NCBI GenBank assembly: GCA_947247005.1
Contig: OX365955.1
Location: 19,883,322 to 19,947,321 of the forward strand
Direction of reading: 5' to 3'
Length of the DNA: 64,000 nucleotides
Source: Spisula solida
Lineage: Eukaryota; Mollusca; Bivalvia; Venerida; Mactridae
The notes under the pieces were generated by a model. The model saw nothing but the letters and a program-made list of their open reading frames with translations. It did not search any database and was not told the DNA's origin. The position numbers were made by a program, and so were the translations under genes. Shown in pieces: positions 39,601 through 51,223 of this stretch (its first letter is position 1; every line of letters begins with the position of its first letter).

Positions 39601-39867
39601 ATTATGGCGTTTTGTGACCATACAAAAGTTTCAGAAACCTTGCAGTTTTTATCACTATAAAAAGTAGTCAAAGAGCATATTATCCCTATTATATTATTTT
39701 TTAAAACACAGCAATGTAACCCATAGAATGGGATCTTCTTATAAATGACATTCGGCAATCAGTATACTGTATTATGGCTTTTTGTAACCTCAAAGTTAAC
39801 TTCTCGAATCTTGTAGTTTACATCTCTATAAATGTAAGTTGTCAAAGATCATATATATCGTCATTAA
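39590..39867. repeat. diverged ~100-bp duplication, copies 170 bp apart
   Basis: AGTATACTGTATTATGGC begins both copies (39591 and 39761). Both continue with TTTTGT(G/A)ACC, a TTTCAGAAACCTTG or TCTCGAATCTTG stretch, ATC(A/T)CTATAA and GTCAAAGA(G/T)CATAT. The shared start GTATACTGTAT is the end of the adjoining 29-bp unit, so the duplication may be linked to the array. Confidence 0.7.
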
Positions 39868-40154
39868 TAATTAAGAAATTTATACTATACTTGTATAATA
39901 GAACATTAATTATTATTGGAGTATAAACATATCAAGTAAAATGCTTTGATTTCTGGAGTTGTTATTGTTTGCTTGGAGGCATTAAACACTTCTAACTGTC
40001 AATATAGGTGATACACACAGTTGTCATCATATGTAACGCTTCATCGTTACTCAATACCAGGTCATAGTTGACATTTGTTGACACTTCAATGTCCTCAGGA
40101 ACCCATCATTAAGAACCTTACTGATAGACACAGGTACCTCACAACCATATTATA
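39868..40154. other. non-coding, nothing recognised
   Basis: No feature recognised. Confidence 0.6.
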
Positions 40155-40579
40155 CAGGGTTCCACCAAATTTTCTAAGACAAAATTCCCTGACTTTTCCC
40201 TGATTTTTCCCTGACCACAGAGCATTTTTCCCTGACTTTTTAGAGCAATCGGGCGACATCAGCATATTTTTGTTAGAGCAAAATATGGCAATAAAATAGA
40301 GAAAAGGAGGCTATATTTGCTCTACATGGAACAAAAGAGTTTAGGGTAGCAATATATGATTAACATTAATTTAACACAACTTAGAATACACTGAGCGAGC
40401 AAAGAGAGCAAATTTTTTTTCAGTTTTTTTCTTTATAGGAAATGACACTAAGGGACAGCTTCAATGAAAAATTCCCTGACTTTTGCTCAATTTCCAAATT
40501 TCCCTGACTAATTTCATAATTCCCTGATCTTGAAAAAATTATGTTTTTCCCTGACTTTTCCCTGACCGTGGTAACCCTG
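40155..40579. mobile_element. hAT-like non-autonomous element rich in TTCCCTGAC
   Basis: Begins CAGGGTTCCACC and ends, reverse complemented, CAGGGTTACCACGG, so the termini form a short imperfect inverted repeat. The CAGGG start resembles hAT-type ends (CAGNG, established knowledge). Clusters of TTCCCTGA or TTTCCCTGAC lie inside both ends, about nine in all, oriented the same way; the middle is AT-rich. The expected 8-bp target duplication is not visible, so the superfamily is tentative. No coding capacity was seen. Confidence 0.5.
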
Positions 40580-40800
40580 CATTGCAGCTTACAGAATGGA
40601 TGGCTTTAAAAAGGCTTATGAAATCTACTACAAATTTCATGACAATGAGTGACTGTTTAATGAGATTTTGACGAAATTTTAAATTTTTCATTTCAGTTAA
40701 AGTTGAGAGAAATGTGAATTTGTCTTTTGCCAGAATCTGATCATGATATCATATTATATTATTAACTTTGTAAGGCTTCTGATAATGGTTAGAGATTTAA

Positions 40801-40872
40801 GAAGCAGTAACTTCACTAGAAATGTTAGAAAAGCAGTCACTTCACTAGTTTAGAGAAGCAGTCACTTCACAC
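40801..40872. repeat. short tandem repeat, three copies
   Basis: GAAGCAGT(A/C)ACTTCAC(TAG) occurs three times at about 30-bp and 25-bp spacing. Confidence 0.7.
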
Positions 40873-41198
40873 TCGAAAGGCAGACCAGGAAAGGGAAGTA
40901 ACTAGACATTCTTACCTGATGATATATCACACAACCAGACACAGGATATGAAAATAGAATAGAATATAACATTAGAACAATCAGAATATATAATGACTAT
41001 ATACTGGAAAATATGCATTCAAAATACAATCAATGTATTAAAACAATCCAGTAGGGAATTACATTGAACAATGAAATAAATTATAAGCACTCTTTTATTA
41101 GCTAACCAGTCATAAAGTGACAAGGTGAGCTTTTGTGATCAATCTTTGTTCTTCTTCTGTGTGTTTTGTCTTCATAATCAAACATGCACACATCTTGC

Positions 41199-42590
41199 AT
41201 AACCATAAGAACTCGTATCTTGAACTGTTTGTATCAGGCTATGTATCACCATAAGAGCTTGTATCTTGAACTGTTTGTATCTGGCTATGTATCACCATAA
41301 GAGCTTGTATCTTGAACTGTTTGTATCTGGCTATGTATCACCATAAGAGCTTGTATCTTGAACTGTTTGTATCAGGCTATGTATCACCATAAGAACTCGT
41401 ATCTTGAACTGTGTGTATCTGGCTATGTATCACCATAAGAGCTTGTATCTTGAACTGTGTGTATCTGGCCATGTATCACCATAAGAGCTTGTATCTTGAA
41501 CTGTTTGTATATGGCTATGTATCACCATAAGAGCTTGTATCTTGAACTGTTTGTATATGGCTATGTATCACCATAAGAGCTTGTATCTTGAACTGTTTGT
41601 ATCAGGCTATGTATCACCATAAGAGCTTGTTTCTTGAACTGTGTGTATCTGGCTATGTATCACCATAAGAGCTTGTATCTTGAACTGTGTGTATACGGCC
41701 ATGTATCACCATAAGAGCTTGTTTCTTGAACTGTTTGTATCAGGCCATGTATCACCATAAGAGCTCGTATCTTGAACTGTTTGTATCAGGCCATGTATCA
41801 CCATAAGAGCTCGTATCTTGAACTGTTTGTATCTGGCTATGTATCACCAAAAGAGCTTGATTCTTGAACTGTTTGTATCAGGCCATTTATCACCATAAGA
41901 GCTTGTATCTTGAACAGTGTGTATCAGGCTATGTATCACCATAAGAGCTCGTTTCTTGAACTGTTTGTATCAGGCTATGTATCACCAAAAGAGCTTGATT
42001 CTTGAACTGTTTGTATCAGGCCATGTATCACCATAAGAGCTTGTTTCTTGAACAGTGTGTATCAGGCTATGTATCACCATAAGAGCTTGTATCTTGAACA
42101 GTGTGTATCAGGCTATGTATCACCATAAGAGCTTGTTTCTTGAACTGTTTGTATCAGGCTATGTATCACCATAAGAGCTTGTTTCTTGAACAGTGTGTAT
42201 CAGGCTATGTATCACCATAAGAGATTGTTTCTTGAACTGTTTGTATCAGGCAATGTATCACCATAAGAGCTTGTTTCTTGAACTGTGTGTATCTGGCTAT
42301 GTATCACCATAAGAGCTTGTTTCTTGAACAGTGTGTATCAGGCTATGTATCACCATAAGAGCTGGTATCTTGAACTGTTTGTATCAGGCTATGTAATCAC
42401 CATAAGAGCTTGCTTTTTGAACTGTGTGTATCAGGCTATGTATCACCATAAGAGCTTGCTTCTTGAACTGTTTGTATCAGGCTATGTAATCACCATAAGA
42501 GCTTGCTTCTTGAACTGTGTTTATCAGGCTATATATCAACATAAGAGCTTGTTTCTTGAACTGTGTGTATCTGGCTATTGGTTCCCGAGT
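41199..42590. repeat. 46-bp minisatellite, about 30 copies
   Basis: Unit CATAAGAGCTTGTATCTTGA continuing ACTGTTTGTATCTGGCTATG and TATCAC. Variants are distributed unevenly: TATC(T/A)GGCTATG and GTATCTTG dominate the first half, GTTTCTTGAACAGTGTGTATCAGG the second. A few late copies gain one base (GTAATCACC). Plus-strand frames reading CVSGYVITIRACF are shadows of the array. Confidence 0.95.
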
Positions 42591-44511
42591 TTCTGCCCAT
42601 GATATGCTACAAATTGCTGCTTATTTTGATCTGTTACGTTCATCCTATATTGAAAAGATTTGTGTACAACTATATTTTCTAGTCAAACTGTTTAGCATGA
42701 AATCGGAGTGATAATGTTTGCTTGTATTGTGAGGCTGGCAGTATTTCCCAGGAAACCATTAGCTAACAATTCTATAAGAAGAAATGGACAATTTATATTC
42801 AGTTTTTAGCTTAAAGCTGCAATTTCTATGCATAAGTTGAAGTGTGAAGATGAATCTAACAAAGCGCAAACCAAATCAAGCATAAATTAACAACTTGTTT
42901 TCTGTAAACTCTCTTCCAGTAAGGTAAATAAATGCTGATGCCGACAAACACCACGGTTAACAGAATCGGAGACACTCTTCTGATCCAGTACAGACGAAAC
43001 AAATTTTAGGAACATCCAATTACAGTAGCGTGTATAGCCATGAAAGCTTGTTGGGTATGCTAATCTGGGTATTTAATATACCCGAAGGAGTCAATGGAAT
43101 ATATAATCAGTTATAATTACTGATCTGGAAGATGTAAATACTGCTTTTATTCTGTTTAAACACAGAGTGCTTAGTGCCGACCATGCTTTGGTTAATAAAA
43201 TTACAGGCCAAAATGCTGGAAAAATAACAAGTATGGCTCCTTATAGTTGGTATATGAAGTGATAAAAGCATTAGTTACAGTCTGCCAGGAATCTATGGGA
43301 ATACAGAACTCAATAAAATCTGTAGTTACATCATATAATGTCTACTAATACCTGGCTAAACATTTCATGCATTAAATCAACAAGATAAATTAACAAAATG
43401 CTTAAAAAACAGTTTTTGCTAATTTCATTGTAAGATACAAGATACAAGCTGTCAAATTAACACAGACATAGGTATACTGAACTGCCAGTATTCAAGTATT
43501 GTACCATATCCCAAACCAGACGGTAATATGGTACAAACCGTGATTCATCGCATAGACACGAAAGCTTATTGAAAAACTCATCTGCAATATGAAATATAAC
43601 ACTGCCAATGTAATCAAGTTCCCATCAAATCATTACATTCAATATAAAGAAAATATTTGCCTATCTTTTTAAAGTTTCATATTGCAAACGGCTTTTACCA
43701 CTTTCACACATATTATTTCTCTAGTTTCAGCCTCGAGGGTAACACCAACATGATGCTTGTCTGTATGTTTAATACAAAACATTGTCTGATAGTATATAAG
43801 AGTGCAAGGACTAAGGACGTAATAAATAACATTTTATATCATTTATTTCTGTTAAAGCATATTTCCTTTTATACTGCCTGTCATGAGCAATAAAACACAG
43901 GTAGATAAATTGAAATAGTTGGGTGTCATTATATTAGGTACAATAAAAAAGCCAATATGTCATGCGCACCCACTGCGCATTTTTCTTCTTTGTGTGAATT
44001 TCAATGCTGCTTGCAGATATTTGAATGTGTAGTTAAATCATTTCTTGTTTGATATTTTATACAGAAGCTGTTCTGTTGTAAACTTTAAATCTCTCTTTGA
44101 AAAATACATCCCTTTCTATTTCTCCATACTTCACTCCACTTACCAAGCATTTTCAAATTTAATGTCAAATTATACAAGGGGGCAAAGATGGCCCTTCTTC
44201 GCTCACCTCAGTACACTGATCAAGTTGACTTACAGGGTGTTTCATAATATCTGACCCCATTACAATTGAATGCCACGCGAACATGCTTTATCTCGTCTGG
44301 TGTTTTCAATTATCAATGGAAAGCTAACAGTTCGGAGTTTTATTCAATATACATCATGACCATGTTACTATCAATGCAAGACAGAAATTTAGATTCTTGA
44401 AAAATGTCATTTTTACGATAAATGTCAAATTGACGTTCAAATTGAATTTGTTCAAGTGTTCAATTATTTAGTTTGTAGACTAAATATATATTGAAATCTA
44501 TATTTATAGAC
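42591..44511. other. non-coding, nothing recognised
   Basis: A small hairpin TGCGCACCCACTGCGCA lies near 43965. Short frames have no domain. Confidence 0.55.
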
Positions 44512-44872
44512 CTTCAATTGTGACCATGACCTTGAACCGGCATTGTTGGGATATGGGTTCTGCACGTCGTCTTTATTAGTTACACATTTGGTATGAGTTT
44601 CATGCAATTCGGCCCAGGCATTAAAAGTTATGGAACGGACACGAAATGTAAGATTCAAACCTTTGATCTTGAATTGTGACCTTGACCTTGAACCGGCATG
44701 GTTGGAATGTGGGTTGTGCACGCCGTCTTTATTAGTTACACATTTGGTACGAGTTTCATGCAATTCAGCCAAGGCATAAAAAAGTTATAGAGCAGACACG
44801 ATTTTGTTACGGACGGACACACGCACGGAGACCATTCCTATAATCCTCTCCCACTTCGTGGCGGGGGATTAA
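44512..44872 (+). mobile_element. pearl-like (Helentron-derived?) element, 156-bp core x2
   Basis: Two copies of a 156-bp core (TGACCTTGACCTTGAACCGG; CTTGAACCGG at 44531 and 44687) are followed by an ACGGACGGACACACGCACGG microsatellite and a terminal hairpin AATCCTCTCCCACTTCGTGG with GCGGGGGATT. This order of tandem core, ACGG-type microsatellite and 3' hairpin is that described for bivalve pearl elements, later linked to Helentrons (established knowledge). As 156 is 52 codons, a minus frame with a 52-residue duplicated peptide (AELHETRTKCVTNKD) results; it is not a gene. Confidence 0.65.
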
Positions 44873-44873
44873 T

Positions 44874-45160
44874 TAGAACAATAATATAACCACTGACCTA
44901 ATTAGAACAATAATATAATAATCACTGACCTAATTAGAACAATGATATAAACACTGATCTATTTAGAACAATAATATAATCATTGATCATTAGAACAAGA
45001 ATATAATCATTAGTACAATAATATAATTACTGACCTAATTAGAACAATAATATAATCATTGATCATGAGAACAATATTAGAATAATGGATATGTAATGTA
45101 CTGTGTCATCAACTTCTTCAGTACTATAATTGATTGATTGATTTATTGATTGATTGTTGA
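44874..45160. repeat. irregular 29-bp repeat and (ATTG)n
   Basis: TTAGAACAATAATATAATCA followed by CTGACCTAA recurs about six times with deletions, to about 45085. (ATTG)n follows at 45131-45159. The array starts immediately after the pearl-like element, sharing ATTAGAACA. Confidence 0.75.
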
Positions 45161-46910
45161 GATAAATAATTGTTCAACTGGGCTGCCCACACAATCTAGA
45201 AAATTGAAGACCCACCAAATCATTTACATAATGATATTTTTATTATCCATTGCCTCCAGCAACATCCCAGCCTCGTTAATGACTTCAACATTTGACTGAG
45301 AAATGAGAAATAACATGGCTTGTTCTCTTCCATCATGAGAATCATCTGCGGGCAATATTAAACCATTTTTGAAATACAACCATCAATCATAGTTCCATAG
45401 ATTCTTCAGAAAATATAAGCAATATTTAAATAATAAGTAATTTTACCAATATCATAATTAATTCCCCTTAAGCAATACTACCTCCGGCTCCCTAAACCAG
45501 AAGTGAAGAATTGGTTGTTACAATGTGTAATTACCCATAGTTTGGCTACTCAAACAACTAAATATTACACTCAGATTGAACATAACATCAGTCAGAGAGA
45601 ACATGCATACAAAACATTCAATAAATAGAAAATTGTATATTATTGTACCCAAGTCGAACAAAGACAGGTCCTGTAATGTGTCTAATATTGTCACTCATAA
45701 GTGTTCATTGTACAATGTGTGTATTTTGGGCCAGTGGCTTTATATTACATATTATCAAAATATATTTTTAAAAAGTCCTTTATGACAAAATTTAATTTGG
45801 AGAGCCAAGTTTTCAACTAGAATCATTGAGAATACATGTATAATTATGTTATATGTATTTGTCTACTATAGTCTCTGTTTTAGCTCGGACAGATTTATTA
45901 TCTCGCTGACATGTTTGGAATATTGTCAGGCTGCGTGTTTCCTTTTATATAATAAAACATACATGCATATGTAAATAAGTCATGCATTGAACAAGCGAAG
46001 AAAGTTTTAAATATAATCAAACAGTCTTTGCAACAACTGTAAGGCTGCAAATTATTCCAAGATCCAGTGACTTCAATACAAAATTATCGGGAACATGAAA
46101 GAAGATATAATGACATTAAAGACGTCAACCAATATTTCTTAATTCTCTATTTAAAACCTTATTAAGTCCAGTATTTTGTTAGAAAAAGATAATTTATATT
46201 TTCATTGCATTTTAATGAATTTTCAAGGAAAGAGATTAGTTTCAAAGAAAATGAGAAGATTAAGATATTTCATGGTTGCGTGGTTACCAACAGGAAGTTC
46301 CCTTATTTCTGGTTCCCAACATCTGCCCATATCAAACGCTCAGAGTTGTTCATGTTTTTGTTCCCGTTATTTGTTCCCAATACACGAGCCTGAAAATTGC
46401 ATACCCACTGACCTTAAATCATCAAATTAAACCATGATTAAATTCATTATACATTTCTTGGCATCTAAATATCAGTGGCCCCTCCCCCCTGGTTCCCTAG
46501 TGGGGTCAATTCAAGTCAACCATATGATTTGTAAACCAGGCATCGTTGCTAATTATTAGGGAGATTGGTTTATTAAACTCTTGACTGGGAAAGGTTAAAT
46601 TCACACTGCTGTTGTAATAAACAAGATAGCTAATTTAAAACTTCATCCTGAGTTCTGGATATTACAGTTTAAAACACAGTTAAGTCAAAGATGGTCATTT
46701 CAGTATAAATTTGATCTTAAATGCTAAATTCTAATGATAACTGAGCAGCAATTAAATGCAGTTTAACAAACAAAGCTATGTCACAACATCAAACAAGGAG
46801 TTTTGACAAACATGTTCCTAACAAGGTCCGTCACTCCGCTCAAACTTGACAAGAAGAAAATCCCAGGTGGACAACTGTAGCACGTTGCAAAACCAAAACA
46901 ATACCAAATA
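45161..46910. other. non-coding, nothing recognised
   Basis: Two overlapping plus frames at 46176-46430 (84 and 62 codons) lack recognised domains. Confidence 0.5.
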
Positions 46911-47200
46911 ACCCTATTGAGCGCTTTACTACATCTATGCAATGGTATGCTACCAGCAAGCAGCACTAGCCGATAGCATACCATTTCTCAGCACTTTGCT
47001 AGGTAAGCCCTACTGAGCGCTTTCTTGATTATAATGGCTTCAGTAGCGCTCAGTAGGGCTTTGCTGTGCAACGGTCTGCTATCCCCGAGTGCTTCCCGGT
47101 AACATATAGAATGTTCTCTTCATACACTACATAGTGCTTTTTTGAAGCAAGCTGTTTCCTGCCAAAGCGCTATTGAGTGCTAGGTAGCGCATAAATAAGG
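46911..47200. repeat. multi-hairpin block with AGCGCT motifs
   Basis: Two perfect hairpins stand side by side. AATGGTATGCTA (46941-46952) pairs with TAGCATACCATT (46974-46985). AGCCCTACTGAGCGCT (47006-47021) pairs with AGCGCTCAGTAGGGCT (47045-47060). The palindrome AGCGCT occurs at 46920, 47016, 47045 and 47166, the outer two near the block's edges. This looks like a folded non-autonomous element, but no clear termini or target duplication were found. Confidence 0.6.
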
Positions 47201-47248
47201 TAACAGACTCCATAAGTGATATACATTCCTGTTAAGTTTGATAATCAC

Positions 47249-47428
47249 AGCTACAACATTTTTGGAGATACATTGAGCTACAATAGTTTTGGAGATACAT
47301 TGAGCTACAACAGTTTTGGAGATACATTGAGCTACAACATTTTGGAGATACATTAAGCTACAACAGTTTGGAGATACATTGAGCTACAACAGTTTGGAGA
47401 TACATTGAGCTACAACAGTTTGGAGATT
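47249..47428. repeat. 26-28-bp minisatellite, 7 copies
   Basis: Unit GAGCTACAACAGTTTTGGAG followed by ATACATT. Copies differ mainly in the length of the T run (TTT to TTTTT). Confidence 0.88.
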
Positions 47429-48229
47429 AATAGTACCGGTGATGGGAAACCTGGATAAAAACATTTGTCTAACAACCAAATACCAAAATCATTGCCAGTA
47501 TGCCTGAATGATCATTGCCATTGGGAACAAGAAAAACATTTCATGGGATGAAATCATCCTGTATTTCCAAGATAATATATACTGTAGTTTCAAGAAAAAC
47601 CAGCACAATAACTTATTAGTATTTTATTGGAAGCAACATTGGAAGTGAATGTATACAATAGGTTGACCTGTATAATTTTATGTATGTAATCTAGTCAGGA
47701 TATTTCTCATGGGTAAGCCGATACATCACGGAAACTTATTTCAAGAGACACTTGTGTTCACCCAGCATGAAGAATTCAATTATAGAACAAAACTGCAGAT
47801 TCTCATGGGATCATAACTTCATGCTCAAATTCACATCTGATCAAATTATTCATACTCATTGTAACAATAGATTCAGTGTTCAATAGTGTTTGACCAATAG
47901 ACTGGTACTCTGATATTCCTAAATCACCACATGGGAGAAATTGATGGACTGGTACCAAAAATTAGTGTATAATCACACAAGCAACCAAAATATAATATCC
48001 CACAACAGACGCAAACTTTTGTTACATGTACAAGGGTTGTCCCGAAATTTATGAGATTGTGTCTATGTCTCGTTCAGTGTAAGTAAGCGTTTTCAGATCC
48101 CTGCTACTTTCGCACCATGTATTTGTTTTTGTTAATAACTGTACTGTACATGTATGTACAAATTGAATTACGTTTTCTGATGATATGTTTTTTTATTAAC
48201 ATTATTTAACCATACAAGTTATTTAATAG
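47429..48229. other. non-coding, nothing recognised
   Basis: No feature recognised. Confidence 0.6.
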
Positions 48230-48957
48230 TGTTCTACCATACTGAGCGGTTGGTTTCCCATAATGGCGTTCTATTATACAGAGCGGCTGGTTTCCCATAA
48301 TGGTGTTCTATTATACAGAGCGGTTGGTTTCCTATAATGGTGTTCTACCATACAGAGCGGCTGGTTTCCTATAATGGTGTTCTACCATACAGAGCGGCTG
48401 GTTTCCTATAATGGTGTTCTGTTATACAGAGCGGCTGGTTTCCCATAATGGTGTTCTATTATACAGAGCGGTTGGTTTCCTATAATGGTGTTCTACCATA
48501 CAGAGCGGCTGGTTTCCTATAATGGTGTTCTACCATACAGAGCGGCTGGTTTCCCATAATGGTGTTCTACCATACAGAGCGGCTGGTTTCCCATAATGGT
48601 GTTCTATTATACAGAGCGGCTGGTTTCCTATAATGGTGTTCTACCATACAGAGCGGTTGGTTTCCTACAATGGTGTTCTACCATACAGAGCGGTTGGTTT
48701 CCTATAATGGTGTTCTATCACACAGAGCGGTTGGTTTCCTATAATGGTGTTCTACCATACAGAGCGGCTGGTTTCCCATATTTTTAATGGTGTTCTACCA
48801 TACAGAGCGGCTAGTTTTACATAGTCTTGTTCTACCATACAGAGCGGCTGCTTTCCAAATTAGGTGATCTACCATACAGAGCTACCATACAGAGCGGCTG
48901 GTTTTCCATAATGGTGTTCTATCATACAGAGCGGCTGCTTTCCAAATTTGGTGATTA
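48230..48957. repeat. 37-bp minisatellite, about 18 copies
   Basis: Unit ATAATGGTGTTCTACCATAC followed by AGAGCGGCTGGTTTCCT, regular to about 48780 and degenerate afterwards. Alternating variants are ATTATAC/ACCATAC, GGCT/GGTT and CCCATAA/CCTATAA. GTATGGTAGAAC-type palindromic potential exists within the unit. Confidence 0.94.
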
Positions 48958-49142
48958 CATTTCACTCCTCATGTCACAATATCAATGAGATTGGCTCCCT
49001 GACAACAACACTAGACCAAATATATAACATCCTTGTATTATATACACATACAATGTAAGCTTTGGAATAATCAGCTGTTTCATTTTCAGAGGCAATCTTA
49101 CCAATACAAAGAAACCATTGGCAAGTAGTGTATTAATTTTTT

Positions 49143-49248
49143 TATTAATTTATTTAAGGTCGATGGTAAAACAATTTTTTCAACTTATATTAATCACTCT
49201 CAACACCTCATTCCTGATGTTAACCCCTAGGCTATCGAGGAGGCGGCA
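49143..49248 (-). mobile_element. SINE family A, internally deleted antisense copy
   Basis: Read on the minus strand, it begins GCCGCCTCCTCGATAGCCTAG followed by GGGTTAACATCAGGAATGAG and then TTAATATAAGTTGAAAA and CCTTAAATAAATTA. The first part is the tRNA head and the second the 3' tail of the full element at 62329-62592. The tRNA B box and the central core are missing, a deletion of roughly 150 bp with the junction at or near GGTTAACATC. Without the B box it is very unlikely to be transcribed. Confidence 0.8.
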
Positions 49249-49904
49249 AGTGGTATATTAAATAGTACCAACAACTCTTACCAGGCACTTTCAATAAAAG
49301 ACATATTCTTCAATATGTAATAGTTAAGGAACTGTTAAAACGTATTTGAATTAGCCGAGGAACATGTTGTACAATCTTGCACTATAGAAGCAAAACAAAT
49401 GAAAACAGCAACTTTAAGCTTAGGAACTACAAAAACTAAATGAACTCTAAGTGCAAACCAATTACGACTGTAGAATTCTCATTAAAGCCGGGCACATAAC
49501 AACACAGCCAACTATCACCCAATGGTATGCCAATGACTGTCACATTATAGTTGTCTACAGTATCAAGACATTTAGCCTTGTAGCAGTAGTTAATTGAATG
49601 TTAAATATAACTCATGTATTAATCAGAAGAGCAGATGGTCATGCCAACACTATGGCTGGATACTGTCAACATACTCTCAACAACTCCCCATGGGATGTTT
49701 AAGGTCAAAGGCTTGACTCCCAAAATAAGTAGCTGTGTCTGTATTTGAGCAAGCAGCAATCTGTCATCAGGGCAGCTTCTGCCATTAACAGATAGAAATT
49801 ATAGAGAATAGACTATAAAACCTTCCAAGTTCAATCTATCCTAACTGGCATGATTTAGTACGGCCACCCAGTGTTCCAGGATACAATTAGATATTGGAAG
49901 AAAA
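49249..49904. other. non-coding, nothing recognised
   Basis: No feature recognised. Confidence 0.6.
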
Positions 49905-51018
49905 CAAGAGGGCCCAAAGGGCCCTAGGTCGCTCACCTGTCGAACTTGACCTAGATTTTGTTCAGATGATCATTGTGACCACGTTTCATACAGATTAGGC
50001 CAATATCGTGACATCTAGTGACTACACAAGGTTTTTATATGATTTGACCTTGTGACCTAGTTTTTGACCCCGGATGACCCAATATCGATCCTGACCTAGA
50101 CTATGTTAAGATGATCATTGTGACTGAGTTTCATAAAGATTAGACCAAAATTGTGACCTCTAGTGACTACACAAGGTTTTTCTATGATTTTACCTTGTGA
50201 CCTAGATTTTGACCCCGGATGACCCAATATCCAACTTGACCTAGATTTTATCGAGATGATCATTGTGACTGAGTTTCATAAAGATTTAGTCAAAATCATG
50301 ACCTCTAGTGACTACACAAGGTTTTTCTATGATTTGACCTTGTGACCTAGTTTTTGACCCCGGATGACCCAATATCAAACTTGACCTAGATTTTGTACAG
50401 ATGATCATTGTGACCAAGTTTCATAAAGATTAAGTCAAAATTGTGACCTCTAGTGACTACACAAGGTTTTTCTATGATTTGACCTTGTGACCTAGTTTTT
50501 GACCCCGGATAACCCAATATCGAAATTGACCTAGATTTTGTTGAGATGATCATTGTGACTGAATTTCATAAAGATTAAGTCAAAATTGTGACATCTAGTG
50601 ACTACACAAGGTTTTTCTATGATTTGACTTAATGACCTAGTTTTTGACCCACGATGACCCATTATCGAACTTGACCTAGATTTTGTTGAGATGATCATTG
50701 TGACTAAGTGTCATAAAGATTAAATCAAAATTGTGACCTATAGTGACTACACAAGGTTTTTCTATGATTTGACCTAGTGACCTAGTTTTTGACCCCAAAT
50801 GACCCAATATCGAACTTGGCCTAGATTTTGTTGAGATGATCGTTGTGACCAAGTTTCATAAAGATTAGGCTAAAATTGTGACCTCTAGTGTCTACACAAG
50901 CCAATTGTTGACGGACGGACTGACGACGGACGACGTACGACGGACGACGGACGACGGACGACGGACGAAGAGTGATCACAAAAGCTCACTCTGTCACTTT
51001 GTGACAGGTGAGCTAAAA
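49905..51018 (+). mobile_element. pearl-like element with seven 145-bp core repeats
   Basis: Starts AAGAGGGCCCAAAGGGCCCT (palindrome at 49910-49924), a motif I associate with abundant bivalve repeats. A 145-bp core (TTGACCTAGATTTTGTTGAG, TAGTGACTACACAAGGTTTT) follows, with unit starts exactly 145 bp apart from about 49947 to 50817. It ends with a GACGGACGGACGACGGACG microsatellite (50911-50968) and GTCACTTTGTGACAGGTGAG. GCTCACCTGTC (49931-49941) and GACAGGTGAGC (51003-51013) form a perfect 11-bp subterminal inverted repeat. The core, microsatellite and end order matches pearl-type elements. No transposase or helicase frame is present. Confidence 0.75.
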
Positions 51019-51223
51019 ACAACAATGGTTTTACCTAATTGCTCTCCCAAGATTGCGCAATGTTTCGTGTACTGTGAACCACATAAATGCCATGCTTAAA
51101 ACAGCCATCCAGCTACCACATAGATCTAACAAAAACATGATCAAATCAGACTTTTAAAGAATTCATTTAAAGCATGCCAGTAATGTCAATACAATTAAAC
51201 TGATAGCTTTTTGGGGAGATTGA

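Noticed and set aside
41199..42590. CRISPR or centromeric satellite
   Set aside because: No spacers. The array is a single block of about 1.4 kb, far smaller than a centromeric satellite.
42285..42711. Plus frames of 105 and 64 codons
   Set aside because: Translations of the 46-bp array and its right edge.
46176..46430. 84-codon plus frame as a gene
   Set aside because: A second overlapping frame is equally open; no domain, promoter or splice signal was recognised.
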